Of a stretch of DNA of 64,000 nt, positions 8,505 through 17,144 are shown piece after piece (position 1 is the stretch's first letter; each line of letters opens with the position of its first letter). This DNA is from Candidatus Izimoplasma sp. ZiA1. Its GTDB lineage: Bacteria; Bacillota_I; Bacilli_A; Izemoplasmatales; Izemoplasmataceae. The notes under the pieces are model-generated. The model saw nothing but the letters and a program-made list of their open reading frames with translations. It had not been told where the DNA came from and did no database searches. Position numbers and translations under genes: made by a program. Where the stretch lies: positions 1-64,000 of the forward strand of contig NQYJ01000007.1 in NCBI GenBank assembly GCA_002285055.1, given 5' to 3'.

Positions 8505-9317
8505 TTAAATCATAAAAACAAACAAAAGTGATGTAGTTATAAATAAAATTAATATAGTGATAATAGAGGATTCAATCCCAAAAACTCCACCAGTTAAAGC
8601 GTTTGAACCTTGTAACTCGCTTTTATAAGAAGACGGCATCGTATCTCCACCAGATACGTCTAACCCTAAGTAACCTTGAACTAGGTTCCAAAAGATATGA
8701 AAACCAATAGGAGCAATAATATCACCACTATACTCCCTTAGTAATCCTAAGATAATCCCTCCTAGTAAAATACTGATTACAGAGTAAGGTGTTATTCCTT
8801 TGTTCGTGAGATGAGGTAATATAAAAACTGTTGAAGTTAAAAGAATAACAGGAATAGCAGTATAGTCTGCTCTTAATATTCCATAAAGAATACCTCTAAA
8901 TAATACTTCTTCAAAAACAGCCATTACTGTAAAAAACATTAAGAGATTAAAAATGATAATCACACTTGTTTTGGATGTTTTTGTTATCTTTAGAACTTTT
9001 AGTTTAGATAACAATACGGAACTAAATAGGATTACAAATAATCCAGTTAAAGCACCAAATATAAATTTTAGAAGGTGATTACCATGTGCGATAAAAACAA
9101 TTGAACTATTTTGTCTTGTGATTAAGTAAAAGACTAATAATTGAAATGTTATTAGAATAATTGCCTGAACAGCCTTTGAATATTTTTTAGATATTAAACG
9201 ATTTAAGATAGGTTTTATAACTATTTTTTTAGTACCAATAACAATAATAGTAAAAGTTGATAAAGTAATAATTATAATTAGTATTTGTTTTAAAATTACT
9301 AAGATATTATCTACCAT
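8505..9317 (-). CDS. CPBP family intramembrane metalloprotease
   Basis: This membrane protein of about 270 residues has roughly eight hydrophobic segments. The CAAX protease/bacteriocin-processing (CPBP, Abi) motifs are present: FEEVLFRG (EExxxR, about residue 140), an H in LPHLTNKG and an H in FHIFWNLVQG. Members are glutamic-type intramembrane proteases involved in peptide processing or immunity; the substrate here is unknown. ATG 9317 overlaps the tetR reading frame by 11 bases, so the two genes form an operon. A TTG at 9329 is a less likely start. Confidence 0.85.
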   Translation of the reverse strand: MVDNILVILKQILIIIITLSTFTIIVIGTKKIVIKPILNRLISKKYSKAVQAIILITFQLLVFYLITRQNSSIVFIAHGNHLLKFIFGALTGLFVILFSSVLLSKLKVLKITKTSKTSVIIIFNLLMFFTVMAVFEEVLFRGILYGILRADYTAIPVILLTSTVFILPHLTNKGITPYSVISILLGGIILGLLREYSGDIIAPIGFHIFWNLVQGYLGLDVSGGDTMPSSYKSELQGSNALTGGVFGIESSIITILILFITTSLLFVFMI

Positions 9318-9840
9318 GAGTATAACCAATTATAAAACAAGATGTTACTTGTTTTAAGACTTCCTGATATTCTTTTATATCAATAACATCTTTAAACTCA
9401 GCTGTACTTTTTTCAACTAATCCTGTGATATATATCATTAAATCAAAATGTAATGATTCTAATTCTTTTTCTGTAAATGATTTTAGAGGATCTTCTAGTT
9501 TCATTAACTTAATAGTATCATCATATAACTTATCAAAGGATTTAAACTTATTTGATAGTTTCCTTATGTCTAGATATAGATTTGGATAAGTAAGACCATA
9601 AACTAGTACGTTGTTATTTCTTTCAAAATAACTTCCTTGATTGTTTTGTCTTGCGATGATAGTTTCAAACATTGCCTTTTCAAGATCATCTCTAGAATCA
9701 TAGGCATCATATATTGGTGAAACTGAACAACCTAGTTTTCTAGCAATCATCCTGATGCTTACTTTTTTTATCCCAATTTCCTTAGCTAATTCGATAGCTG
9801 TTTCTAAAACCATATTTTTTCCATATATTTTAGCAGACAT
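9307..9840 (-). CDS. TetR-family transcriptional regulator
   Basis: This 177-residue repressor has an N-terminal helix-turn-helix (KKVSIRMIARKLGCSVSPIY, about residues 25-45) and a C-terminal helical ligand domain. AAAGGAG lies 9 bases upstream of ATG 9840, so an upstream TTG at 9861 is rejected. The first gene of its operon, it is followed by an overlapping CPBP protease gene. It is divergent from the osmC-lpd-lplA operon, and the shared intergenic region holds a TetR-like palindrome (10005-10020) at a promoter, so it may control that operon, itself or both. Confidence 0.87.
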   Translation of the reverse strand: MSAKIYGKNMVLETAIELAKEIGIKKVSIRMIARKLGCSVSPIYDAYDSRDDLEKAMFETIIARQNNQGSYFERNNNVLVYGLTYPNLYLDIRKLSNKFKSFDKLYDDTIKLMKLEDPLKSFTEKELESLHFDLMIYITGLVEKSTAEFKDVIDIKEYQEVLKQVTSCFIIGYTHGR

Positions 9841-9975
9841 TGATATCACTCCTTTCTTCAATAATAACGGGTGTAACCAATATTTTCAATAGAGCTTTTT
9901 TAAGATTGTTACCAATGTATTAAAATAAAGCTTTAAGAAATCTTTTATTAAAATATTTTCATAAAATAAAAGTAT

Positions 9976-10004
9976 TTGACAAAATATAATTATAAAAAAT
10001 ATTT
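9976..10004 (+). promoter_or_regulatory. Candidate plus-strand promoter upstream of osmC
   Basis: TTGACA (9976-9981) is followed 17-18 bases later by an AT-rich -10-like segment (ATATTT/TATTTT). The TetR-like palindrome at 10005-10020 lies immediately downstream, where it could block initiation. The -10 match is weak. Confidence 0.4.
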
Positions 10005-10020
10005 TACTAACTTGTTAGTA
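10005..10020. promoter_or_regulatory. Palindromic candidate TetR operator
   Basis: TACTAACTTGTTAGTA has perfect 7-base arms (TACTAAC/GTTAGTA) around TT, the size and symmetry usual for TetR-family operators. It lies between the divergent tetR and osmC genes, just after a candidate promoter. Assignment to the adjacent TetR is an inference from position. Confidence 0.5.
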
Positions 10021-10048
10021 CACGATTAATACAAAACATAATTTTTGT

Positions 10049-10092
10049 CAACCAATGGGTAACTAGACAGGTGTGTGATTACCCATTGGTTG
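10049..10092. repeat. Perfect 14-bp inverted repeat in the osmC promoter region
   Basis: CAACCAATGGGTAA (10049-10062) and TTACCCATTGGTTG (10079-10092) are perfectly inverted with a 16-base spacer, about 70 bases upstream of the strong osmC promoter. Partial versions (GTAACCAAT near 9872, GTTACCAATG near 9907) occur closer to tetR. The repeats may be binding sites for an unidentified regulator or form a transcribed hairpin. Confidence 0.6.
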
Positions 10093-10163
10093 AGTGATTA
10101 GTCAGTTCAGTCTACCTTTGTATACGAAACATTTTCTCCTCGAAAAATAGCTTTATTAAGGGG

Positions 10164-10192
10164 TTGACAAACATATTTTAGAGGAGTATTAT
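10164..10192 (+). promoter_or_regulatory. Strong sigma-A type promoter of the osmC operon
   Basis: TTGACA (10164-10169), a 17-base spacer and TATTAT (10187-10192) form a near-consensus promoter. Initiation near 10199 would give a 50-base leader before the ATG at 10250. A GAGGAG inside the spacer is not a ribosome binding site. Confidence 0.75.
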
Positions 10193-10249
10193 TTGTGTGG
10201 ATTTAGAATATTAATTAACAAAAATATATATAACACGGAGGAAAAATAC

Positions 10250-10693
10250 ATGATTACAACATTTAAAGCAGTAGCTACAAAATTACCAGAAGGTATGCAA
10301 GTTGAAACAAAATCAAGAAATTTCACTTATCTTTTAGATGAACCTGAAGAATTAGGTGGAACAGACAAAGCAATGAATCCAGTAGAAGCATTATTAAGTG
10401 CACTTGGAGGATGTCAAGCAATCGTTGCGGCTGCATTCGCAGAAGCTAACGATATTAAATTTGAAGAATTTCATGTTGAATTAGAAGGTGACATCGATTT
10501 AGACGGTTTTATGGGATTATCAGATGTTCGTCCTGGTTTCCAAGAAATTCGTTTCGTTATGCATTTTAAATCAAATGAACCAAAAGAAAAATTAGATAAA
10601 TTTGTTGAGTTTATTGAAAAAACATGTCCAGTTGGAGACACATTATCAAAAGGTGTTAAACTAGTTAACGCTGGAGTAGTAATTAACAATTAA
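10250..10693 (+). CDS. OsmC/YhfA-type thiol peroxidase-like protein
   Basis: This 147-residue OsmC-fold protein has both redox cysteines of the family: the first in LGGCQAIVAAA (about residue 52) and the second in KTCPVGDTL (about residue 126). The DEPEELGGTDKAMNPVEALL segment is typical of the YhfA/OsmC subgroup. Members reduce organic hydroperoxides or related sulfur/thiol species, and Ohr/OsmC proteins can take electrons from dihydrolipoyl groups. The ATG at 10250 has CGGAGG upstream; an in-frame TTG at 10193 overlaps the promoter and is rejected. The next two genes encode a lipoyl-domain Lpd and a lipoate ligase, suggesting its electron donors. Confidence 0.88.
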   Translation: MITTFKAVATKLPEGMQVETKSRNFTYLLDEPEELGGTDKAMNPVEALLSALGGCQAIVAAAFAEANDIKFEEFHVELEGDIDLDGFMGLSDVRPGFQEIRFVMHFKSNEPKEKLDKFVEFIEKTCPVGDTLSKGVKLVNAGVVINN

Positions 10694-10722
10694 TTTAGGC
10701 TTTTAGCTTTTATAATTGAAAT

Positions 10723-10750
10723 TAAAAGTGGCCGTAAGAAGCCACTTTTA
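10723..10750 (+). terminator. Intercistronic hairpin (partial terminator)
   Basis: TAAAAGTGGC and GCCACTTTTA form a perfect 10-bp stem between osmC and lpd, but the T run is only four bases. It probably attenuates rather than ends transcription, so osmC would be made in excess of lpd and lplA. Confidence 0.65.
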
Positions 10751-10768
10751 ACATATAAGGAGAGTACT

Positions 10769-12706
10769 ATGAATATTAAAATGGGTGTTATCGTAGGTGC
10801 AACTGAAGCTAAGATTGGGAAAGTCTTAGTATCAGTAGGAGATAATATAAGTAAAGATCAAGCATTACTTAATTATGAAACTAAAAAAGGGAACTACACA
10901 TTAAAATCACCTTTAGAGGGTGTAATCATCAAAATGCATTTTGATGACGGAGACATTATCAAAAAAGAAGATATTATTTTTACTATTGAAGAAGAAAAAG
11001 AGGTTATTGTCGCTAGTGGTACTAATATCACTAGTATAAAAATGGGAGTTATCCCAGGCGCAAAAGAAGCAATTGTTGGAAAAATTAATATAACTTGTGG
11101 AGAAACAGTAAATAATGGAGATGAATTATTCCAATTTGAAACTAAAAAAGGTAGTCGCGCTTATAAATCTACATTAACAGGACAAGTAGTAAAGATATTA
11201 ATTGAAGAAGGACAACAAATCGAAAAAGACACTCATGTCTTAGACATTATTCAAAGTAAAGTTGAAGATGTAAAGGATAGTGAAATAACATTTGATAAGC
11301 AAACTAATCTAGAAACAGATCTATTAATAATTGGAGCTGGGCCTGGAGGTTATGTTGCTGCTCTTTATGCAGCTAAACATGGAAAAAAAGTTATCTTAAT
11401 TGAAAAAGAATCACTAGGTGGGACTTGTTTAAATGTTGGGTGTATTCCCACTAAAGCTTTAGTTAAGTCTTCAGAAGTACATCATTCTGCTTTGAACGCT
11501 GAGGAGTTTGGAATTATTATTGATAAATCAGCAATCAAACCTGATATGGATAAAATAATTGAACATAAAAATAGTGTTGTTAAAAGACTTGTAGGCGGTA
11601 TTGAAGGTTTAATGAACAATAACAACGTGCAAGTTATAAGTGGTTCAGCAATGTTTATATCTGATAAAGAAGTTGAAGTAGTAAGTAACAACATAAAAAA
11701 TATCATTAGTGCAAAAGACATAATTATAGCAACTGGTTCAAAAATTTCATCTGTTCCTATCAAAGGATTAGATTTACCTTTTGTTCTTAATAGTACACAA
11801 GCATTAAGTCATAGAACATTACCAAAATCTATTGCTATTATTGGTGGTGGTGTAATTGGTATGGAATTTGCTTTTTTATATAATAATCTTGGTGTAGAAG
11901 TTACAGTTATTGAGTACATGGATAGATTACTAACAATGCTTGATGAAGATGAATCAGCTGAAATTAAACGTATGGCTATTGATAAAGGCATTAAAGTATA
12001 CAATAATTCAAAAGTACTAGAAGTAGGTTGTGACGTTTATAATAAAGCTATAGTTACATTTGAAAATAGAGAAGTGAAAAAAATGCTTGTAACAGATAAT
12101 GTCCTTGTAGCAATCGGGAGACAACCAAACTTAGAAGGATTAAATCTTGAAGCCTCAGGAGTTATTATGGATCCTAAACGTAGAGGGATTAAAGTAGACA
12201 GTTTCATGCAAACAAATAAATCCAATATTTACGCGATAGGTGATGTTACAAATATTATCCAACTTGCACATGTGGCAAGTCATCAGGGAATAATTGCTGT
12301 TGATAACATCTTAGGAAATAAAAAAGAAATGAAATATAATGCAGTTCCTAATGTGATCTTTACTTCACCAGAAATAGCTACTGTTGGTATGAGTGAAGCA
12401 TGTTGTAAAAATGAAAACATCGAGTTTAAAACTAGTCGTTTTTATTATTCAGGTAATGGTAAAGCCATTACTATGGAGGAAACTGAGGGTTATATTAAAT
12501 TAATTGAAGAAGTAAAAACAAAAAGATTATTGGGTGCAGCTATTATCGGTGTTGATGCTTCTAATCTAATTAGCATTATAACTGTAGCGATTCAAAATAA
12601 CTTAAGTGCAGAACATTTAAGAGAAACAATCTTCCCCCATCCAACAACTTCTGAAATTGTACATGAAGCTGCAATGGGTCTTGGAATCGGGACTTTACAT
12701 CAATAA
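10769..12706 (+). CDS. lpdA: Dihydrolipoamide dehydrogenase with two N-terminal lipoyl domains
   Basis: This 645-residue flavoprotein oxidises dihydrolipoamide and passes electrons to NAD+, or runs in reverse. Two lipoyl-type domains (about residues 1-75 and 90-167) each carry the lysine turn ETKKG, where most lipoyl domains have ETDKA. Then follow the FAD site LIIGAGPGGYVAALYAAK (about 188-205), the redox disulfide CLNVGC (about 220), the NAD site IIGGGVIGMEF and the C-terminal active-site HPTTSE. Duplicated lipoyl domains on E3 are uncommon. No E1 or E2 genes are adjacent; its neighbours are osmC and lplA, so it more likely serves a thiol/peroxide reductase system than an oxoacid dehydrogenase complex. 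AAGGAGAG precedes the ATG, and its stop overlaps the lplA start. Confidence 0.93.
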   Translation: MNIKMGVIVGATEAKIGKVLVSVGDNISKDQALLNYETKKGNYTLKSPLEGVIIKMHFDDGDIIKKEDIIFTIEEEKEVIVASGTNITSIKMGVIPGAKEAIVGKINITCGETVNNGDELFQFETKKGSRAYKSTLTGQVVKILIEEGQQIEKDTHVLDIIQSKVEDVKDSEITFDKQTNLETDLLIIGAGPGGYVAALYAAKHGKKVILIEKESLGGTCLNVGCIPTKALVKSSEVHHSALNAEEFGIIIDKSAIKPDMDKIIEHKNSVVKRLVGGIEGLMNNNNVQVISGSAMFISDKEVEVVSNNIKNIISAKDIIIATGSKISSVPIKGLDLPFVLNSTQALSHRTLPKSIAIIGGGVIGMEFAFLYNNLGVEVTVIEYMDRLLTMLDEDESAEIKRMAIDKGIKVYNNSKVLEVGCDVYNKAIVTFENREVKKMLVTDNVLVAIGRQPNLEGLNLEASGVIMDPKRRGIKVDSFMQTNKSNIYAIGDVTNIIQLAHVASHQGIIAVDNILGNKKEMKYNAVPNVIFTSPEIATVGMSEACCKNENIEFKTSRFYYSGNGKAITMEETEGYIKLIEEVKTKRLLGAAIIGVDASNLISIITVAIQNNLSAEHLRETIFPHPTTSEIVHEAAMGLGIGTLHQ

Positions 12707-13626
12707 TGAATAATGTATATATATCTACATTAAATAACCCATTTTTAAATATTGCATTTGAAAGACAATTATCTGAGACATTTACAGATGAGGTTAGTTT
12801 ATTCTTATGGCAAAATGAGGATTGTGTTGTTATTGGTAGAAATCAAAATCCATTAGCTGAGTGTAATCTTGATTACTTGAAAAACAACAGTATTCATTTA
12901 GCTAGAAGATATTCAGGTGGAGGTGCAGTCTTTCACGATTTAGGAAATATAAATTATACACTTGTGATTAAGGAAAAAGATTACGACCTAGAAAAAGCTA
13001 AATACTTTTTGTTAAAAGTATTTGAGTATTTAAAATTAGAAGTTGAATTTTCAGGACGAAACGACATGACAATTGATGGCTGTAAATTTTCTGGACAAGC
13101 GTATTACTCTCATAAAAACATGTATGTCCTGCATGGGACATTGTTAGTAGATTTAAAGTTATCCACTTTATCTAAATGTCTCACACCTTCAAAAATAAAG
13201 TTAGATTCAAAGGGTATTAAATCAGTTAAATCACGAGTAATTAATTTAAAGGAAGTAAAACCTGAAATTGCTATTAATGAAATTAGTTTATTTATGATTA
13301 AAGCTTTTAATGAAGTTTATGGAGATTCAAAACCAACAATTGAGGTTAATGAATCACATATAAATAAAGAGCTATCAGATTTTATTCAAACAGATGATTG
13401 GATTTTTTCACAATCACCTAAATTTAATATTGAGCTTGAAAAAAGATTTCCTTTTGGAATAGTATCTCTACAATTATTAATTAAGAACAATAAGATTATA
13501 GAAGCTAAAATTTTTACAGATAGCTTAAATACAAAATGGGATGATCTAAGTGCTAAACTTATCAACGTTTCATTTGATGAGGAACATATCTGGTCTATCA
13601 TCAAAGATTATTCTATAAGTATGTGA
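12706..13626 (+). CDS. lplA: Lipoate-protein ligase A
   Basis: This 306-residue enzyme activates free lipoate with ATP and attaches it to a lipoyl-domain lysine. It contains the family signatures RRYSGGGAVFHD (about residues 67-78) and the Lys-rich substrate loop around SKIKLDSKGIKSVKSRV, and a C-terminal accessory domain. The ATG shares a base with the lpdA stop (TAATG), so the genes are translationally coupled. That makes the adjacent double-lipoyl LpdA its most likely substrate. No lipoate biosynthesis gene (lipA/lipB) is present in the window, consistent with scavenging. Confidence 0.93.
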   Translation: MNNVYISTLNNPFLNIAFERQLSETFTDEVSLFLWQNEDCVVIGRNQNPLAECNLDYLKNNSIHLARRYSGGGAVFHDLGNINYTLVIKEKDYDLEKAKYFLLKVFEYLKLEVEFSGRNDMTIDGCKFSGQAYYSHKNMYVLHGTLLVDLKLSTLSKCLTPSKIKLDSKGIKSVKSRVINLKEVKPEIAINEISLFMIKAFNEVYGDSKPTIEVNESHINKELSDFIQTDDWIFSQSPKFNIELEKRFPFGIVSLQLLIKNNKIIEAKIFTDSLNTKWDDLSAKLINVSFDEEHIWSIIKDYSISM

Positions 13627-13640
13627 TATATTTATTAGTC

Positions 13641-13679
13641 AAACTGAATGTAAAGTCTAAAATTTACATTCAGTTTTTA
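13641..13679 (+). terminator. Rho-independent terminator of the osmC-lpdA-lplA operon
   Basis: AAACTGAATGTAAA and TTTACATTCAGTTT form a perfect 14-bp stem followed by T residues. Confidence 0.88.
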
Positions 13680-13722
13680 TATATTTTTATTAGAAGACTA
13701 CATTCTTGAATTTGTATTATCT

Positions 13723-13751
13723 TTGACAGTAATAAGGACATTGATTATTAT
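13723..13751 (+). promoter_or_regulatory. Consensus promoter of the YCII-like gene
   Basis: TTGACA (13723-13728) and TATTAT (13746-13751) are separated by 17 bases, followed by AGAGGTG and the ATG at 13770. Confidence 0.75.
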
Positions 13752-13769
13752 AAAAGTAGAGGTGATACT

Positions 13770-14099
13770 ATGAAAAAATACATAGTTTTTGGTTATACAA
13801 ATATAAATTTGCACGATAATTTAAATGAACCAACATCAGAAGAAAGACAAAATATATATAAAGAATGGGAAAATTGGCAAAAAGATATAGGAGAGTTATT
13901 AGTCAGTATTGGTTCTCCACTTCATAAAGGAAAGGTTATTAACAGTGAAGGGATAGTTGATGAAAAGGCAAGTGATTTATCTGGTTATATGATTATTAAA
14001 GCTAATGATTTTAACCACGCCATTGAACTACTAAATAAATCTCCATTATTTGGTAAAGGGCACGGACAAAAATATGAGATGTTTGAGTGTTTGATGTGA
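13770..14099 (+). CDS. YCII-like (DGPF) domain protein
   Basis: This 109-residue protein begins with a strand MKKYIVFGYTN, has a central LVSIGSPLHKGKVI segment and ends SGYMIIKANDFNHAIELLNK, the alpha/beta ferredoxin-like pattern of YCII/DGPF proteins. The biochemical role of most members is unknown. It is expressed alone from a consensus promoter and ends at a strong terminator. Family assignment is by fold pattern and moderate. Confidence 0.65.
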   Translation: MKKYIVFGYTNINLHDNLNEPTSEERQNIYKEWENWQKDIGELLVSIGSPLHKGKVINSEGIVDEKASDLSGYMIIKANDFNHAIELLNKSPLFGKGHGQKYEMFECLM

Positions 14100-14116
14100 C
14101 TTAGTAAAATTGAGAC

Positions 14117-14155
14117 TAACAGAAATAAAGGATTTCTTTATTTCTGTTTTTTTTA
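14117..14155 (+). terminator. Rho-independent terminator
   Basis: AACAGAAATAAAG and CTTTATTTCTGTT form a long stem with a GATTT loop followed by eight T, directly downstream of the YCII-like gene. Confidence 0.88.
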
Positions 14156-14229
14156 TAAATAAGTCTTGAGACATGTTATAATTACTTGGAATGTAATTAT
14201 TACATATTCTTGATAAGTGGGGTAAACAA

Positions 14230-15276
14230 ATGAAAATAATTAGAAAAATTAAAAAAGGGATAAAGGCAGTAATTTTTACTGTGTTATTATTGTTGATTGC
14301 TATTAATCTACCTATTATTTCGCTTAAGAATGAAGAATCCACAAATGATTTTAGTAACTGGATGAGTGAAAGCCTTTCTTCTGAAACCAAAGTTAAAGAA
14401 GTAAAAATGATAGGAGCACATGATGCATTTTCAAAAGACATAAACCTGTTTAGTAAGGTTGATGAATTATCTGCCCCATCAATAATGACAGGAATTCCAG
14501 GAACTTTAATTAAGGGGTTTTTAGTTAGACAATCTGTTACACAAATTGCAGAAACTAATAAACTACTAAGTAGTGGTGTTAGATACTTAGATATTAGATT
14601 AACAAAGACTGGTGATGTATGGAAAACAAAACACAACTTTATTGCTAGTGATTTTAAACCTATTGTAGAAGACATAGCTTTATTTTTAGATGAAAACCCA
14701 GGAGAATTTTTAGTGTTAGATTTTCAACATATTCATGGTGTTAATTATGATAGTGCAAGTGACTATACTAGTTTTTATTTGATGTTAGAGGATTACGGAC
14801 TAATAGATTATTCATATTATGATGATTCAAGTATTGAGAATTTAACATATGGTGAAGTTACAAGTGACAAAACATTATCAAGAGTATTAATTGTTGATAA
14901 GTTTGAGGTTAATGGTAAATCTACTTATAACTATGATGAAACAATAAGATCGAGCTGGGCTAATAGTGACAGTTTTGAAGATGTCGTTGAGTTTTTAGAA
15001 GCAGAAAGGTTAATCATTGAAGGAAGTAGTAATAATAATGGATTTAACGTTATGCAGGCAGTAACCACAATGAGTATGAGTCCTAATGGAATTATAAACT
15101 CATTTAAAACTTGGTCTTTAGTTGAACGTGCTGAACGATTTAATGAGTATTTATTAGATTGTGACAACCTTGAATTACTAATGGAGAGTATGCCTATAGT
15201 CATGGTTGATTACGCCACTGATAAAGAATTTGTTGATGAAATAATGGAGTTAATAATTGATTTAAACCAAGGATAG
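14230..15276 (+). CDS. PI-PLC-like phosphodiesterase, membrane anchored
   Basis: This 348-residue protein has one N-terminal hydrophobic segment (residues about 12-30) that would anchor or export it. The remainder resembles the PLC X-domain TIM barrel: KMIGAHDAFS (first catalytic His, about residue 63), GVRYLDIRLTKTGD and KTKHNF (second His, about residue 138), then GEFLVLDFQHIHG. These match the bacterial phosphatidylinositol-specific phospholipase C-like group, which acts on phosphodiesters of lipids or glycolipids outside the membrane. The exact substrate is unknown; the organism also encodes LTA-type and glycolipid enzymes in this window. Confidence 0.75.
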   Translation: MKIIRKIKKGIKAVIFTVLLLLIAINLPIISLKNEESTNDFSNWMSESLSSETKVKEVKMIGAHDAFSKDINLFSKVDELSAPSIMTGIPGTLIKGFLVRQSVTQIAETNKLLSSGVRYLDIRLTKTGDVWKTKHNFIASDFKPIVEDIALFLDENPGEFLVLDFQHIHGVNYDSASDYTSFYLMLEDYGLIDYSYYDDSSIENLTYGEVTSDKTLSRVLIVDKFEVNGKSTYNYDETIRSSWANSDSFEDVVEFLEAERLIIEGSSNNNGFNVMQAVTTMSMSPNGIINSFKTWSLVERAERFNEYLLDCDNLELLMESMPIVMVDYATDKEFVDEIMELIIDLNQG

Positions 15277-15284
15277 GAAATATA

Positions 15285-15315
15285 AAAAAGCCTCTTTATA
15301 AGAGGCTTTTATTTT
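15285..15315. terminator. Bidirectional terminator
   Basis: AAAAGCCTCTT and AAGAGGCTTTT form a stem around a short TATA-like loop between the convergent PI-PLC-like and oligopeptidase genes. Confidence 0.88.
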
Positions 15316-15321
15316 TTCTAT

Positions 15322-17013
15322 TTATAATTCAGAATCATTAATACTATTTAAGTATTTAATTAGTGGCTTCATAGTTTTGCTTATTACACCATCATTAAAT
15401 GGATTCTCAAGTTTTGCAGTTTTTAATAAATTAAGGAAACTTTTTGAACCACCAAGTTTACATAATGCTAAATATTGGTTAAAAGCTTCGCTATGATTAG
15501 ATTGAGATTTAATCCAATATTGGAAAGCAACTACTTGAGCTAAAGTATAATCAATGTAGTAAAAAGGCGCTGTAAAGATATGACTTTGGCGATACCAGAA
15601 TGTTCCTTTTTCCAAGAAAGCATCATCATCATAATCTTTGAATGGTAAGTATTTCTTTTCAATTGATCTCCATAACTCTTTTCTTTCTTCTTTTGAAAGA
15701 TTAGGGTTTTCATATATACCATGTTGGAATTCATCAACTGTAACGCCATATGGTAAGAAAGATAAAGCTCCAGCAAGATGATCAAATTTGTATTTATCTG
15801 TATCTTCTACAAAGAATTTATTTATCCAAGGCCAAGCTAGGAATTCCATACTCATAGAGTGAATTTCAGCACCTTCATATCCTGGCCAACGGTAATCAGG
15901 GATATAATTTTGTGATTGATATACTTGGAAGGCGTGTCCAGCCTCATGAGTTAATACATCGACATCACCACTAGTACCATTAAAGTTAGCAAAGATAAAT
16001 GGACTTTCATATTTAGGAATAAAAGTACAGTACCCTCCACCTTGTTTTCCTGGTTTTGAATCTAGATTTAGTAAGTCTTTATCAATCATAAAATTAATAA
16101 ACTCACCAGTCTCTTTACTCATTTCTTCATACATTGTTTTAGCATGATTTAATTGCCATTTACTATCACCTTTTGGTGTAGGATTACCACTTAAGAATGA
16201 TAAAGCTAAATCATATGATTTTAAGTCTTCAATATTTAATCTTTTTCCTTTTCTTTCAACTAACTCTTTAACAAAAGGAACAACTGATTCAAATACTTGT
16301 TTACGGTAACCTTTTACTTCTTCTGATGTGTAATCAGTTCTACCAAGACGATCATATCCTAGTTGCACATAATTTTTATAACCTAATTTCTTAGCGATAG
16401 TAGTTCTTAATTTAACCATTTCATCATAAATACGGTCGATAGCTTCTTCGTTTTCATTAAACCATTTGGATACAGTTAATTGTGCTTGATGTCTTACTTC
16501 ACGATCCTTATTTTGTGTAAATGGACGCATTTGACTTAAATTATAAACTCCACCTTGGAATTCAATTTTAGCACTAGCTAATAATTTACCATACTCAGTA
16601 TTTAATTTGTTTTCCTCTTGTAGTTCAGGAATGATTTCCTTACTAAATGTTTTTTTTGCTATTTCATATTTCTCAAAAATGTATGAACCAAATTCTTTTA
16701 CTAAATCATCACGCTTTGATGATTCTAATAATTTATTGATGAATTTTTGATTATATTCTTGAATATAAGGACTATTTTCATCAAAAAATTCTTGTTCCTG
16801 CTCATAGAATTTATCAGTCGTATCTACACTGTTTCTAATACCCACAAGTTGATTCATTGAATCAATTTCATCGATAATTTTAAACACATTATAAATCGCT
16901 TTGATTTCCTCATTTACTGGTTTTTCTTGTGAAATATTTTGTAGCTGTTCATCCATATCTTTTTTAAATTGCTCGATATCTGGACGTTGATACTTATAAT
17001 CATTAAATTTCAT
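15322..17013 (-). CDS. M3 family oligoendopeptidase (PepF-like)
   Basis: This 563-residue cytosolic zinc metallopeptidase has the HEXXH motif in VLTHEAGHAFQVYQ (about residues 354-358), with the third ligand region GYEGAEIHSMSMEF about 30 residues on. Length and motif spacing match the M3 oligoendopeptidase group that degrades short peptides. GGAGG lies upstream of the ATG. It is monocistronic on the minus strand, divergent from a diguanylate cyclase gene. Confidence 0.93.
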   Translation of the reverse strand: MKFNDYKYQRPDIEQFKKDMDEQLQNISQEKPVNEEIKAIYNVFKIIDEIDSMNQLVGIRNSVDTTDKFYEQEQEFFDENSPYIQEYNQKFINKLLESSKRDDLVKEFGSYIFEKYEIAKKTFSKEIIPELQEENKLNTEYGKLLASAKIEFQGGVYNLSQMRPFTQNKDREVRHQAQLTVSKWFNENEEAIDRIYDEMVKLRTTIAKKLGYKNYVQLGYDRLGRTDYTSEEVKGYRKQVFESVVPFVKELVERKGKRLNIEDLKSYDLALSFLSGNPTPKGDSKWQLNHAKTMYEEMSKETGEFINFMIDKDLLNLDSKPGKQGGGYCTFIPKYESPFIFANFNGTSGDVDVLTHEAGHAFQVYQSQNYIPDYRWPGYEGAEIHSMSMEFLAWPWINKFFVEDTDKYKFDHLAGALSFLPYGVTVDEFQHGIYENPNLSKEERKELWRSIEKKYLPFKDYDDDAFLEKGTFWYRQSHIFTAPFYYIDYTLAQVVAFQYWIKSQSNHSEAFNQYLALCKLGGSKSFLNLLKTAKLENPFNDGVISKTMKPLIKYLNSINDSEL

Positions 17014-17144
17014 ATAATACCTCCATGTTTTTTTATCTATGTATATTATAACTTATAATTATGTTAATTATTAAAGTTTTTCATTTTTGTTTTTTTCCTT
17101 ATTTTATAGTAAAATAAGTTATACACAAACTTAAGAGGTCGATT

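Noticed and set aside
10193-10249. Upstream TTG start for the OsmC gene
   Set aside because: The TTG immediately follows the -10 hexamer TATTAT and lies before the predicted transcription start; the ATG at 10250 has a clear ribosome binding site.
14046-14675. Minus-strand frame of 209 codons opposite the PI-PLC-like gene
   Set aside because: It overlaps a gene with recognisable catalytic motifs and a terminator hairpin, and lacks a ribosome binding site.
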